Origin: Sutterella sp.
GTDB taxonomy: Bacteria; Pseudomonadota; Gammaproteobacteria; Burkholderiales; Burkholderiaceae_F
Reading direction: 5' to 3'
DNA length: 64,000 nucleotides
Assembly (NCBI GenBank): GCA_020025955.1
Contig: JAHHRF010000005.1
Location: 1 to 64,000, forward strand
The position numbers and the translations under genes are program-made. Under the pieces are notes generated by a model. The model was not told the DNA's origin. It made no database searches and worked only from the letters and a program-made list of their open reading frames with translations. This document shows, piece after piece, positions 33,198 through 42,602 of the stretch. Numbering within the stretch: position 1 is the stretch's first letter; the number at the start of each line of letters is the position of its first letter.

Positions 33198-34988
33198 TTA
33201 GTTAATCGTTACGGCATCCTCTTGCACTTTCTTGCGCATATCCGCGAACTGCAACGAATAAAGGTGAGCATAGAGCCCGCCCTTGGCTAAGAGGTCATCA
33301 TGGGTCCCGATTTCTTGAATTTCACCATGCTTCATCACAACGATGCGATCCGCATGCTGAATCGTCGACAAGCGGTGCGCCACCACGATCGCGGTACGCC
33401 CATGCATCAAGCGATCCAACGACCCTTGGATATGCTTTTCACTTTCCGTATCCAAGGCACTCGTCGCTTCATCTAAGAGCAAAATTGGCGCATCCTTCAA
33501 GAACGCGCGAGCAATCGAAATACGTTGACGTTGACCGCCAGAGAGTTGACTGCCAGCCGCCCCAACGGGCGTGTCTAACCCGTTCGGCAAACGCTCAATC
33601 AAGTCCGTTAACGCCGCGGCTTCCACTGCCGACTCAATTTGTTCGGTCGTAGCGGTATCTCGCTGACCATAAGCGATGTTATTACGAATGGTGTCATCAA
33701 AGATCACGACTTCTTGACTGACCAAAGCAATCTTGGAGCGAAGGCTCTTTAACTGCACTTCATTTAACGACACGCCATCGATCGTGATTTCACCCGAGGT
33801 GGCTTTCCAGAAGTGCGGGATTAAGTTCACCAGGGTCGATTTACCCGAACCCGAGCTCCCCACCAAGGCCACCATTTCACCGGGGCGAATCGTCAAATTA
33901 AAGTTCTTCAGAGCAAAGTCGTCAGCACCGGGGTACTTGAGGCAAACGTCCTTAAAGACGATTTCCCCCTTCACCTTTTCAGGGAGCGTCTTATTGCCTG
34001 GGTCCGCTTCAATCGGCATGTCGATAAATTCAAACAAGCTTTCGGACGCAGCCGTCATGCTCGCCATCGTACCGTTGAGCCCCGACAAACGCTTAATGGG
34101 CGACTGAAGCAATAAGAGTGCCGCCAAGAAGGTGGTGAATTGACCGATCGTCAATTCCCCAGCTTGTGCTTGCATTAACGCGACCACAATTACAACAGCC
34201 ACACCACTCATCGTGATCAACTGCGTCAACGGGGTGGCCGCTGCCCCCACCTTTTGACCCTTAAAGCTCAAATCACGAAGGGTTTCATTGACCTTGGCAA
34301 AGCGTTGAGTTTCGTACTCTAAACCGTTATAGATTTTGACCACACGCTCCCCTTGATAAGCCTCTTGAATGGTGCCAATCAAGTGACCAAACATTTTTTG
34401 TTGGTGATGCGTAATGGATTTAATGCGCTTATTCGTCCAACGAAGCACTAACGCAAGTAACGGTGCAATCAAGAACGTAATCGCGCTCAACTCCCAGTTA
34501 TGCCAAAAGAGCACAATGATGAGTCCAATGACCTGAATGGTTTCACGAATAATCGTGGTCAAGAGGCTTGCGGCGCTCCCCAACGCGTTAGAGGCTTCAT
34601 TGATGAACTTGGACTGCACCTGACCAACGCGGTACTTCATGATGGTCTCTTCGCCCCAGGAGAGCACACGTGAGAACATCTTGGTTCGTAAATCCAACAA
34701 AACCCATTGCGAGACACGTACCAGCCAGTAAGAGCTCATGAATTGAGAGCCCCCATAAATGACAGAAATCACAATCAACGCCACAGGGGCCCAGTAAATT
34801 GCGTCAGGGTTCTTGTCGTGAAACCCCATGTCCGTCATCTTGCCTAGGACTAAGGCGATCAGCGACGAAGCCCCGCCACTAACCACCATCGAGACCATCG
34901 CGGCGACGATGTACCACTTGTAAGGCGGTAAATAACTAAACAAGCGCATGAGCGCAGGGTTTCTGAAAATCGGGAGTTTTTTCCACAT
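33198..34988 (-). CDS. msbA: Lipid A/phospholipid flippase ABC transporter
   Basis: A 596-residue half-transporter: an N-terminal ABC membrane domain of six helices (~20-330) and a C-terminal nucleotide-binding domain. VALVGSSGSGKSTL (Walker A, ~376-385), QLSGGQRQRISIARA (signature) and ILLLDEATSALDTES (Walker B) are intact. Length and sequence fit MsbA, which moves lipid A-core across the inner membrane. The adjacent divergent glycosyltransferase pair supports a role in LPS. Confidence 0.92.
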   Translation of the reverse strand: MWKKLPIFRNPALMRLFSYLPPYKWYIVAAMVSMVVSGGASSLIALVLGKMTDMGFHDKNPDAIYWAPVALIVISVIYGGSQFMSSYWLVRVSQWVLLDLRTKMFSRVLSWGEETIMKYRVGQVQSKFINEASNALGSAASLLTTIIRETIQVIGLIIVLFWHNWELSAITFLIAPLLALVLRWTNKRIKSITHHQQKMFGHLIGTIQEAYQGERVVKIYNGLEYETQRFAKVNETLRDLSFKGQKVGAAATPLTQLITMSGVAVVIVVALMQAQAGELTIGQFTTFLAALLLLQSPIKRLSGLNGTMASMTAASESLFEFIDMPIEADPGNKTLPEKVKGEIVFKDVCLKYPGADDFALKNFNLTIRPGEMVALVGSSGSGKSTLVNLIPHFWKATSGEITIDGVSLNEVQLKSLRSKIALVSQEVVIFDDTIRNNIAYGQRDTATTEQIESAVEAAALTDLIERLPNGLDTPVGAAGSQLSGGQRQRISIARAFLKDAPILLLDEATSALDTESEKHIQGSLDRLMHGRTAIVVAHRLSTIQHADRIVVMKHGEIQEIGTHDDLLAKGGLYAHLYSLQFADMRKKVQEDAVTIN

Positions 34989-35079
34989 AAGCTATCAAAA
35001 TAAAAGTTGCCCGCTCATCATACCGACTAAGGCTATAAAATGGGAGTACTTTTATCATTTCTCTGATGTACGAACGATT

Positions 35080-36024
35080 ATGACCAATGTATTGTGTCGC
35101 CTTCCCAATCATGTCGGCGACTGCTGCATGACGTTGCCCGCGTTAAAGCTTTTAGAAGATAGTGGCTATACCCCGATGCTCGTCGGGAAGCGCTGGGCAG
35201 AAGACTTATTTGCGGGAACGGGCTATCGCTTTGACCCCATCGAAGGTCATGTCACAGAAGACATTACCCGCATTCGCTACTTATCCAACTACGTTGGTCC
35301 GAAACCGTTGGGAATTTTGTTCCCGAACTCGTTTAGTTCGGCCTTACTTTTCCGTATGGGCAACATTCAGAGCGCTGGCTTTAAGACGGATATGCGTCGT
35401 TTCCTGTTAACGACCCCGTTAGAAGAACCGGGTCCCATGCATGAAGTGGAACGCTTTTTCCGTGTTGTTTATGACGCGATTGTCGCCTGGGGCGGCACCC
35501 CGGCTTATGACAAACCGCAGACGCATTTGGGTCTTCGCTTAATGCTTCGCCATGAAGCAGCCGCACGCAATTTAATTGAACGCCATCAGATCCCGAAACG
35601 TTTCGCTTTACTCGCTCCGGTGGCACGAGGGCTTCACCATGGGAAAACCAAGCACTGGGCTTACTTCAATGCCCTGTGCCCCGTGTTACGAAGCTTAGGG
35701 GTGGAGCCCATTGTGTTTCCCTCGCCTGATGAGGAAATCATCAATCAACGCGCGTGCCCCGATGCCACGATTCTGCCTCCCACGACGTTAGGAAACTACG
35801 CGGCGCTCGCCCAGTTAGCCGAAGTCGTGATCGCGAACGACTCGGGCATTAGCCATGTTGCGGCCTCGGTGAGCGCTAAACAGATCACCTTGATGGGGGT
35901 GACGACGCCTGAGCGCACGGGCCCCTGGAATCCCGACGCTGTGGTACTGGGCAGTGCCAACGCGGGCTGGCCGTCCATTGATGAAGTCACGACGGCGATT
36001 AAAGCCATGGTGAAGCCTGAATGA
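35080..36024 (+). CDS. GT9-family LPS heptosyltransferase-like protein
   Basis: 314 residues. The N-terminal VLCRLPNHVGDCCMTLPALKLL is the GT9 start, then a second domain with RFALLAPVARGLHHGKTKHWAYF, VIANDSGISHVAASV and TPERTGPW. It resembles WaaF/WaaC heptosyltransferases; donor and acceptor are not certain. The start at 35080 was chosen over 34948, which would overlap msbA. It overlaps the next gene by four bases (ATGA), and lies 91 bp divergent from msbA. Confidence 0.87.
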   Translation: MTNVLCRLPNHVGDCCMTLPALKLLEDSGYTPMLVGKRWAEDLFAGTGYRFDPIEGHVTEDITRIRYLSNYVGPKPLGILFPNSFSSALLFRMGNIQSAGFKTDMRRFLLTTPLEEPGPMHEVERFFRVVYDAIVAWGGTPAYDKPQTHLGLRLMLRHEAAARNLIERHQIPKRFALLAPVARGLHHGKTKHWAYFNALCPVLRSLGVEPIVFPSPDEEIINQRACPDATILPPTTLGNYAALAQLAEVVIANDSGISHVAASVSAKQITLMGVTTPERTGPWNPDAVVLGSANAGWPSIDEVTTAIKAMVKPE

Positions 36025-36794
36025 CGATCGACAACTTAACCATCGCGTTCATTAATAAAAACGGGGGCGAACTCTTTGAGCGCGCCCTTCGTGCGGCCAG
36101 TACGTTAACCGATGACATTCTTGTAGTGGACTCGGGGAGCACTGACGACTCCCAAGCGTATGCCCAACGCTATCAAGCGCGTTGGGTTTTCCACGCGTGG
36201 CCGGGCAGCTTTGGGGAGCAACGAAACTTCACGCAATCCTTAGTCAAGCGTGAATGGTTACTCTTTCTCGATACCGATGAGATTCTCAATGAGACGCTTA
36301 TTGCCTCGATTCGTGAAACGCTAAAGAACCCCAAGCACGCCGTTTATCGCTTGCGACGCAAGAATTGCTTATTTGGTGTGGAACAGTCCCATGGCAGTTT
36401 GGGTCCCGATACCGTCGTTCGACTCTATAAGCCGGCTCTAGCCCATTGGGTCGGGGATGTTCACGAGCGTTTGGAAATGGACACGCCCTCGCCCATCGGT
36501 TCGCTCAAAGGGCATTTAGAGCATCACACCTACAAAGACTTCAAGCACTGGCGTGACAAGATGGCATCCTATGCGCAAGCTTGGGCCGAAGAAAAATACC
36601 GAAACGGCAAACGTGTCCGTCTCGGTATGATTCCGTTTAAAGGGCTTTTCGCCTTTATCAAGGCCTACATCCTGGAAGCAGGCTTCTTGGATGGCAAAAC
36701 AGGCTTAATGACCTCGCAGATGTACTGCTGGTATACCTTTGATAAATACTGCCGCCTCTACGACTGCGAACAAAACGCGAAACGCCAACCTTAA
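36021..36794 (+). CDS. Family 2 glycosyltransferase of LPS core (WaaE/KdtX-like)
   Basis: 257 residues. The GT2 start TIAFINKNGGELFERAL is followed by ILVVDSGSTDDS, WLLFLDTDEIL (DxD-type) and HWVGDVHERLEM with a C-terminal amphipathic YKDFKHWRDKMASYA. This pattern is that of beta-1,4-glucosyltransferases such as WaaE, which add glucose to heptose I. Co-translated with the GT9 gene through an ATGA overlap. It is convergent with recN, with which it shares its stop-codon bases. Confidence 0.86.
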   Translation: MTIDNLTIAFINKNGGELFERALRAASTLTDDILVVDSGSTDDSQAYAQRYQARWVFHAWPGSFGEQRNFTQSLVKREWLLFLDTDEILNETLIASIRETLKNPKHAVYRLRRKNCLFGVEQSHGSLGPDTVVRLYKPALAHWVGDVHERLEMDTPSPIGSLKGHLEHHTYKDFKHWRDKMASYAQAWAEEKYRNGKRVRLGMIPFKGLFAFIKAYILEAGFLDGKTGLMTSQMYCWYTFDKYCRLYDCEQNAKRQP

Positions 36795-38437
36795 CGCGCC
36801 AGCATTTCGTCGGCCACATCCAAGGCATTCTGGGTAATCTCGATCCCCGTCAACATACGAGCAATTTCCCACGTGCGCTTCTCGGGCGTTAACACATTTA
36901 AATGGCTGACGGTTTTACCGTCGGCCATTGTCTTTTCGACCTTCCAGTGATGATTCCCACAGGCCGCAACCTGAGGAAGATGGGTGACACACAGTACCTG
37001 ACGCGCTTGACCCAGGGTACGCAAAAGGTTCCCTACGACTTCTGCGACCGCTCCACCAATCCCACTGTCGACTTCGTCAAAAATCAACGTCGGAACCGGT
37101 GTGGCACGTGCCGTAATCACGGCGATCGCTAAGCTAATACGGGCCAATTCCCCACCCGAAGCCACTTTACTCAAGGGACGTACTTGAACGCCCGTGTGGC
37201 CTGCCACTAAAAATTCACAGTGTTCGGAGCCGCGTGGTGACGGCGCATTGCGCACCAACCCCACTTCAAAGCGAGCACCCTTCATCGCGAGCGTTTGCAT
37301 TTCTCGCGTCACGGCCTCACTTAATGCTTTAGCCCCCGCTTGACGCGCTTGGGTCAAGGTAGCGGCCGCCTCGTCATAAACCGCCAAGGCTTTCTGAAGG
37401 GCGCGCTCCAGGGCTTTAATGTCCTTCGTGGCCGTTAACTCATCGAGCTCTTCTTGGCTACGAAGCCAAAGGGCATGAAGTTCTTCGGGGTCCACTCGAA
37501 ACTTTCGAGCCATCTCAAAATAAAGCGACACACGTTGATCAAGCTTTTCAAAGTGCTCTTCATCAAAATCATTGCGATCCAAGTAGCGCGCAATATCGTG
37601 ACCGGTTTCTTCGACGAGCTCCAAGGCCGTATTCAAGGTTTCAGCCATCGCCCCTAAACGCTCATCAAAGCGCGAGAGGTCCATGAGTTTGGTTTGCACC
37701 GACGCAATCATGGACGAGGCGTTTTCTTCCCCTTCTGTGAGAAGTTCAACCCCGTCATGTAAACCTTGTGCGATGGAAACACCATGCGCTAAACGCGTGT
37801 GTTCCGCGTTTAAGGTTTCCCATTCGCCTGCTTTCGGAGAAAGCGTTGATAAGTCATCAATCAACCAACGAAGTCGTTCTGCCTTGGCTTCAACCACTTC
37901 TGCATTGGCGGTGGCATCCTCTAGCGCACGCCCAGCCTCGCGCCAAGCCTCATAGGCTACGGCAACTGCCGCCAAGGCTTCCCCCGTTTGCGCATGATCG
38001 TCTAAGAGGGCTAACTGCGCTTCGGGTTTCAACAAGGATTGATGCGCATGCTGACCGTGCACATCAACGAGCAATTCGCCAACGGCTTTCAATTGCGAAA
38101 CGCTCACCGCCAAGCCATTGAGCCACGCACGAGAGCGCCCCTTCACGTCCACCGTACGGCGAATCATGAGGGTGTCATCCTCCGTATCGAGTTCTTGCTC
38201 AGCGAGCCAAGCGCGCACCGCTGGGGTGTACTGAAATTCCGCACTGATGTCGGTTTTCTCAGCCCCTTCTTTAATCACTGTCGTATCGGCGCGTCCCCCT
38301 AAAACCAACGAGAGTGCATCGATCAAAATCGATTTCCCTGCCCCCGTTTCCCCCGTCAAAACTGTAAAGCCTTGACGGACATCCAGGTTGAGCGCCTCAA
38401 CAATGACAAAATTTCGCAAACTTAAACTAGTCAGCAT
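36791..38437 (-). CDS. recN: DNA repair protein RecN
   Basis: A 548-residue SMC-like ATPase in double-strand-break repair. Walker A GETGAGKS is at 29-36 and the ABC-type tail has VASGGELARISLAI (signature) and PTLIFDEVDSGIGG (Walker B). A long coiled coil lies between. The ATG at 38437 was chosen over a TTG two codons earlier. The four bases TTAA at 36791-36794 provide the stop of both recN and the convergent glycosyltransferase. Confidence 0.95.
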   Translation of the reverse strand: MLTSLSLRNFVIVEALNLDVRQGFTVLTGETGAGKSILIDALSLVLGGRADTTVIKEGAEKTDISAEFQYTPAVRAWLAEQELDTEDDTLMIRRTVDVKGRSRAWLNGLAVSVSQLKAVGELLVDVHGQHAHQSLLKPEAQLALLDDHAQTGEALAAVAVAYEAWREAGRALEDATANAEVVEAKAERLRWLIDDLSTLSPKAGEWETLNAEHTRLAHGVSIAQGLHDGVELLTEGEENASSMIASVQTKLMDLSRFDERLGAMAETLNTALELVEETGHDIARYLDRNDFDEEHFEKLDQRVSLYFEMARKFRVDPEELHALWLRSQEELDELTATKDIKALERALQKALAVYDEAAATLTQARQAGAKALSEAVTREMQTLAMKGARFEVGLVRNAPSPRGSEHCEFLVAGHTGVQVRPLSKVASGGELARISLAIAVITARATPVPTLIFDEVDSGIGGAVAEVVGNLLRTLGQARQVLCVTHLPQVAACGNHHWKVEKTMADGKTVSHLNVLTPEKRTWEIARMLTGIEITQNALDVADEMLAR

Positions 38438-38480
38438 GAGCAAGCTTCCGATGAAAAATAGACGAGAGGGCTACCGTGCC

Positions 38481-39377
38481 TCAAACCCCGTGCGATTGCG
38501 CGGCGGGCATGAAATTCCAATTGAGCTTTCGACGTAACAGTTCGAAATAGTCCCACCCTTCAGGGTGGAGCAATCGCATCGCCTTATGGCTTCGACGAAT
38601 ACGAAGCACGTCGCCAGGCCGCACATCAAAAAATTCTTGCATATCCCAGAAGGCTACAGCCTCACGCGCATCCATTAACTTCATGTCAATGACGGCGTTT
38701 CCCGGTAACACAATGGGGCGATTAGATAACGTGTGAGCGGCCACCGGCGCCAAACAAAGCCCATCCAAAGAGGGCGACAAAATCGGACCCCCAGCGGCTA
38801 AAGCGTACGCCGTTGAACCCGTCGTGCTCGAACAAATTAAACCGTCCGCGAGCTGGCACGACATGGGGCGTCCATCCACGAGCGTGAGAATTTCCACAAC
38901 GCCCCCAACGCGACCATTGGAAATCCCAACGTCGTTCACGGCGACATGACGGTAAACCACGTCTCCCTCACGAAGGACTTCACCCTCCAGTAAGTAACGG
39001 GTGTCTTTCTGGTAATGCCCCTTCATCATCGGGGGCAAAACCGTCTCCATCGTTTCCACCACCATGTCGGTAATGAACCCTAAGCGGCCGGCATTAATAC
39101 CAATCACAGGGAGGTTGTAGTCCGCCAAATCGCGCGAGACACCCAGCATCGTCCCGTCGCCACCGAGCACCACTGCTAAATCACAGTGTTGCCCTAAATG
39201 CTGGCGGGTATAACCCTGAACATCACGACCGCATTCTTGGAGAAGCGCAGCGCTACGTTCACAGAGCCAAATCGTCGTGCCCGTTTTTTCCAGAAGCGCA
39301 ACCAAGCGCTCCAGCGCGTCGACGTCATCCGAGCTCGGTTTAACGAAAACCGCGGTATTTTGAAACTTTAAGTCCAT
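38481..39377 (-). CDS. nadK: NAD kinase
   Basis: A 298-residue kinase making NADP from NAD. GGDGTM is at 72-77, with NAGRLGFITDM and the second motif SSTTGSTAYALAAGGPI. A frame opening 23 codons upstream adds a non-conserved stretch, so the ATG at 39377 is used. It lies 43 bp from recN, the common nadK-recN neighbourhood. Confidence 0.94.
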   Translation of the reverse strand: MDLKFQNTAVFVKPSSDDVDALERLVALLEKTGTTIWLCERSAALLQECGRDVQGYTRQHLGQHCDLAVVLGGDGTMLGVSRDLADYNLPVIGINAGRLGFITDMVVETMETVLPPMMKGHYQKDTRYLLEGEVLREGDVVYRHVAVNDVGISNGRVGGVVEILTLVDGRPMSCQLADGLICSSTTGSTAYALAAGGPILSPSLDGLCLAPVAAHTLSNRPIVLPGNAVIDMKLMDAREAVAFWDMQEFFDVRPGDVLRIRRSHKAMRLLHPEGWDYFELLRRKLNWNFMPAAQSHGV

Positions 39378-39395
39378 AAGGGGCCTGTGTAGCAG

Positions 39396-39428
39396 AAGAA
39401 AAAAGGGCGGAATCGAATCGCCCTTTTC
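39396..39428 (-). terminator. Terminator after fabI
   Basis: AAAAGGGCG (39401-39409) pairs with CGCCCTTTT (39419-39427), with T-rich sequence after the stem on the minus strand. Confidence 0.85.
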
Positions 39429-39452
39429 TCTTCTAGAGTGCCACAAGTAGGG

Positions 39453-40241
39453 TTACTGTTCGATTTCGGCGACGCCCGTCACGTGGAAGCCAGCGTCTAC
39501 GTACAGAATATCACCCGTGATCCCGCTTGCTAAGTCAGAGAGCAAGAAGGCAGCGGCATTACCCACTTCATCCGTGGTGACCGTACGACCCAAGGGGGCA
39601 GAGGTTTCCATCGTGTGAAGCAACTTGTTGAAGCCCTGAATACCCGAGGCAGCCAAGGTCTTGATGGGACCGGCCGAAATAGCATTCGCACGAATCCCTT
39701 CCGCCCCTAAGCTCGCTGCCATGTAGCGGGTGGAGGCTTCGAGAGCTGCCTTGGCCACCCCCATGGTGTTGTAGTTGGGGATGACGCGCTGGCTACCTAA
39801 GTAGGTTAACGACAAGGCAGCGGCCTTACGCCCCTTCATCAAGGGTAAAAACGCCTTGGCTAACGCAGGATAGGAGTAGGCGGAAATATCCATGGCGGTA
39901 GCAAACGCTTCACGGGAAATCCCTTCTAAGAAGTCGCCTGCAATGGCTTCACGCGGGGCAAAACCGATGGAATGCACAAAGCCGTCTAAACCGCCCCAGG
40001 CTTCCTGTAAGGCATCGGCCGTCTTCTGAATGGCTTCATCGCTGCTGACGTCCATGTTGAAGACCAAGTTGCTACCAAATTCCGCAGCAAACCCCTTAAT
40101 ACGGTCTTCGTAACGCTCGTTAGCGAAACTAAAGGCCAGTTCAGCGCCTTCACGGTGGCAAGCCTTAGCGATCCCGTAAGCGATGGATCGGTTGGAGATC
40201 ACGCCCGTGATCAAAATCTTCTTACCAGCTAAAAAACCCAT
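39453..40241 (-). CDS. fabI: Enoyl-[acyl-carrier-protein] reductase (NADH)
   Basis: A 262-residue FabI, the last reduction step of fatty-acid elongation. MGFLAGKKILITGVISNRSIAYGIA is the usual N-terminus. FVHSIGFAPRE and the catalytic Y-x6-K region (PNYNTMGVAKAALE) are present. AAAAGG lies at good spacing to the second ATG (40241), while it abuts the first ATG (40250), so the second is used. It is the target family of triclosan and related inhibitors (family knowledge). Confidence 0.95.
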   Translation of the reverse strand: MGFLAGKKILITGVISNRSIAYGIAKACHREGAELAFSFANERYEDRIKGFAAEFGSNLVFNMDVSSDEAIQKTADALQEAWGGLDGFVHSIGFAPREAIAGDFLEGISREAFATAMDISAYSYPALAKAFLPLMKGRKAAALSLTYLGSQRVIPNYNTMGVAKAALEASTRYMAASLGAEGIRANAISAGPIKTLAASGIQGFNKLLHTMETSAPLGRTVTTDEVGNAAAFLLSDLASGITGDILYVDAGFHVTGVAEIEQ

Positions 40242-40347
40242 GGTTTTCATCCTTTTATCAATCGATAGAAATGGGGAACGTTCACGTAAGCGGTACGCGC
40301 CAAAGACGGACGCGTGACCTCGTTTACGTTCAGATCAAGTTCACGTC

Positions 40348-42459
40348 TTACTTTATGCGTAAAGTTTGACCAATTTTTAAATTATTGCTCTTTAAATGGT
40401 TCAGTTTCTTTAAGCTCGAGACTGAAACCCCGAAACGGCGTGCGATCACATAAAGCGAATCGCCTTTTCGCACACGATAGCGCGTTTGCGTCGCCACGGT
40501 CGACGAAACGCTTTGCTTCGGATGGACCTTTGCCGTTGCCGGAATCACTAAGCGCTGCCCAATGCGCAAACGGTTATTGGATAAGCCGTTCACTTCACGG
40601 AGTTTCGTCACCGATACGCCAAACTTTTGACCGATGGAATAGAGGCTGTCGCCCTTCTGGACGCGATAATCCCCCGCGCTCGGCGCCGGCACCGACTGTT
40701 CGACCGCCTTAACGACCTCAACCACTGCACCACTGCCCGACGGAATTTCGAGGCGTTGGCCAATTCGTAATTGGTTCCCTCGTAAATGATTCGCACGCTT
40801 CAAGCGCACCACCGTCGTATGGTATTTCGCCGCGATCCCCGACAGGGTATCGCCCGCGACCACCACGTGGTAATTCAAATGCGGCGCCGTCGTCCCCTTC
40901 GTGTAGATACGAAGGCGTTGACCAATCTTCAAAGCGTTCGAGCGAAGGCGGTTATCTTCCTTGAGCGCCGCCACACTCACCCCATAACGGCGAGCAATGC
41001 TAGAGAGCGTATCGCCCTTTCGCACGGCGTAGATCTGAGCCGCACTTTTCGAATCCGTGCGGCTCTTCACGGCCACCACCGGCATACGCTCAACCTGAGG
41101 CACCGTCAACGTGAGACGTTGCCCCACGCGAAGCATGTCACCACGCAAACGGTTGTCCTTACGGATGGACTTCGTCGAGATATGCCAACGATGGGCAATA
41201 CGCCCTAAGGTGTCACCACTTCGGACGCGATAGGTCACACGACGCCACGTTGTAAGGGGCGAGAGACGAAGACGCGCATCGGCTTCGTCTTCCCCAATGT
41301 CGTAGTGTTCATCATTGGGGGACTTCACCAACAAGGTGGAGTTAGCTAAGACCTTTCGGCCCTTCGGGATCTTGTTGACTTCCAAGAGTTCCGCTTCGGT
41401 CATGTCAAATTGCTTGGCCACCGAGGCGAGCGTCTCACCCGACTTCAATTTGTAGGTGCGCCACTGCGACAACGGTTGCCCCGTTTCCATCCAGTTAGCG
41501 AGGCTATCCACAAACCCATCGAGCTTATCGGCAGGAAGGAGCATATTGTTGTTGTGCGCGGCCACAATCACTGGCAACTTAAAGCTGGGATTGAGCTTTT
41601 TAAAGTCGGCCAACGGCATATCGGCGAGCTTCGCGGCCGTTTCCGTGTCGATATCACGGGGCTTAGAAACCGTAACGAAGAAGGGCTCGTTGCCTACGTC
41701 AGGCAACTCAATCCCATAGCGCTTCGGATCCGCCACGATACGCTTAATCGCCTCGAGTTTGGGAACGTAGTTGGCGGTCTCACGCGGCATCTTCAAATGA
41801 CTATAGTCCGTCGGGCGACGAGCGCTCTTGGCGCGACGAATCGCTCGTTGAACACTCCCCTCACCCCAGTTGTACGCCGCTAAGGCCAACTGCCAGTCAT
41901 GGAACAGACCATGCAAATACTGGAAATAATCCAGTGCCGCACGCGTACTTTCCATCACGTCACGACGCTCGTCATGCCAAAGATTTTGCTCTAAGGAATA
42001 CACTTTCCCCGTGGCGGGCATAAACTGCCAAAGGCCAGCGGCTTTCGCATGCGAAAGGGCTTCTGGCTGGAAGGCACTTTCCACAAACGGAAGGAGCGCC
42101 AATTCCGTGGGCATCCCACGGGCTTCCACTTCTTCGATAATGTGATAGAGATATTTCCCCGACCGATTAAACATACGGTTTAAATAGTTGGGGTCTTTGG
42201 TATAGTGACGCACCCATTTGTCCACGAGCACATTTTGCAAAACGGGCATTTCAAACCCGCGACGAATACGCTCCCAAACATCCGACGGTGCGGCTAAGGG
42301 TTCCAGATAGTCTGCAGCGGGACTGTCGTCGGCCACCATCGCTGGCAGCGTTGCCTCAGACGGGGTTTCGGCGAAGACGGCCGAACTCGTGAGGAGTCCT
42401 TGACCGAACAGCGCGACACAGGTCGCAGAAAAAAGTAAGCTGAGGCGTTGGAAAGTCAT
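40348..42459 (-). CDS. mltD: Lytic murein transglycosylase with six LysM repeats (MltD-like)
   Basis: A 703-residue envelope enzyme cleaving peptidoglycan glycans. From ATG 42459 it has a Sec signal peptide (TFQRLSLLFSATCVALFG to VFA). The SLT/GH23 domain (~95-300) has LLPFVESAFQPEALSHA with catalytic Glu near 122, then AGLWQFMPATG. Six LysM modules fill the C-terminal half at about 334, 409, 476, 529, 597 and 660; the first (YKLKSGETLASVAKQF) is divergent. E. coli MltD has two. The start is uncertain: a very strong GGAGGTGA site at ~42510-42517 lies just before TTG 42507, which would add 16 N-terminal residues of acidic character that do not look like a signal. Confidence 0.9.
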   Translation of the reverse strand: MTFQRLSLLFSATCVALFGQGLLTSSAVFAETPSEATLPAMVADDSPAADYLEPLAAPSDVWERIRRGFEMPVLQNVLVDKWVRHYTKDPNYLNRMFNRSGKYLYHIIEEVEARGMPTELALLPFVESAFQPEALSHAKAAGLWQFMPATGKVYSLEQNLWHDERRDVMESTRAALDYFQYLHGLFHDWQLALAAYNWGEGSVQRAIRRAKSARRPTDYSHLKMPRETANYVPKLEAIKRIVADPKRYGIELPDVGNEPFFVTVSKPRDIDTETAAKLADMPLADFKKLNPSFKLPVIVAAHNNNMLLPADKLDGFVDSLANWMETGQPLSQWRTYKLKSGETLASVAKQFDMTEAELLEVNKIPKGRKVLANSTLLVKSPNDEHYDIGEDEADARLRLSPLTTWRRVTYRVRSGDTLGRIAHRWHISTKSIRKDNRLRGDMLRVGQRLTLTVPQVERMPVVAVKSRTDSKSAAQIYAVRKGDTLSSIARRYGVSVAALKEDNRLRSNALKIGQRLRIYTKGTTAPHLNYHVVVAGDTLSGIAAKYHTTVVRLKRANHLRGNQLRIGQRLEIPSGSGAVVEVVKAVEQSVPAPSAGDYRVQKGDSLYSIGQKFGVSVTKLREVNGLSNNRLRIGQRLVIPATAKVHPKQSVSSTVATQTRYRVRKGDSLYVIARRFGVSVSSLKKLNHLKSNNLKIGQTLRIK

Positions 42460-42602
42460 CGAAAATGGTGAGGAAATTTGAGGTTCTTGAATGTCACATT
42501 CTATCAAGTCACCTCCCTTTAAAATGAAGTCTTTTGCGTTTGCCATACTAAGCAACAATTTTCCTGTTCGCACTGCCGTGTGATTCAACGAGGTTTTTGA
42601 CT

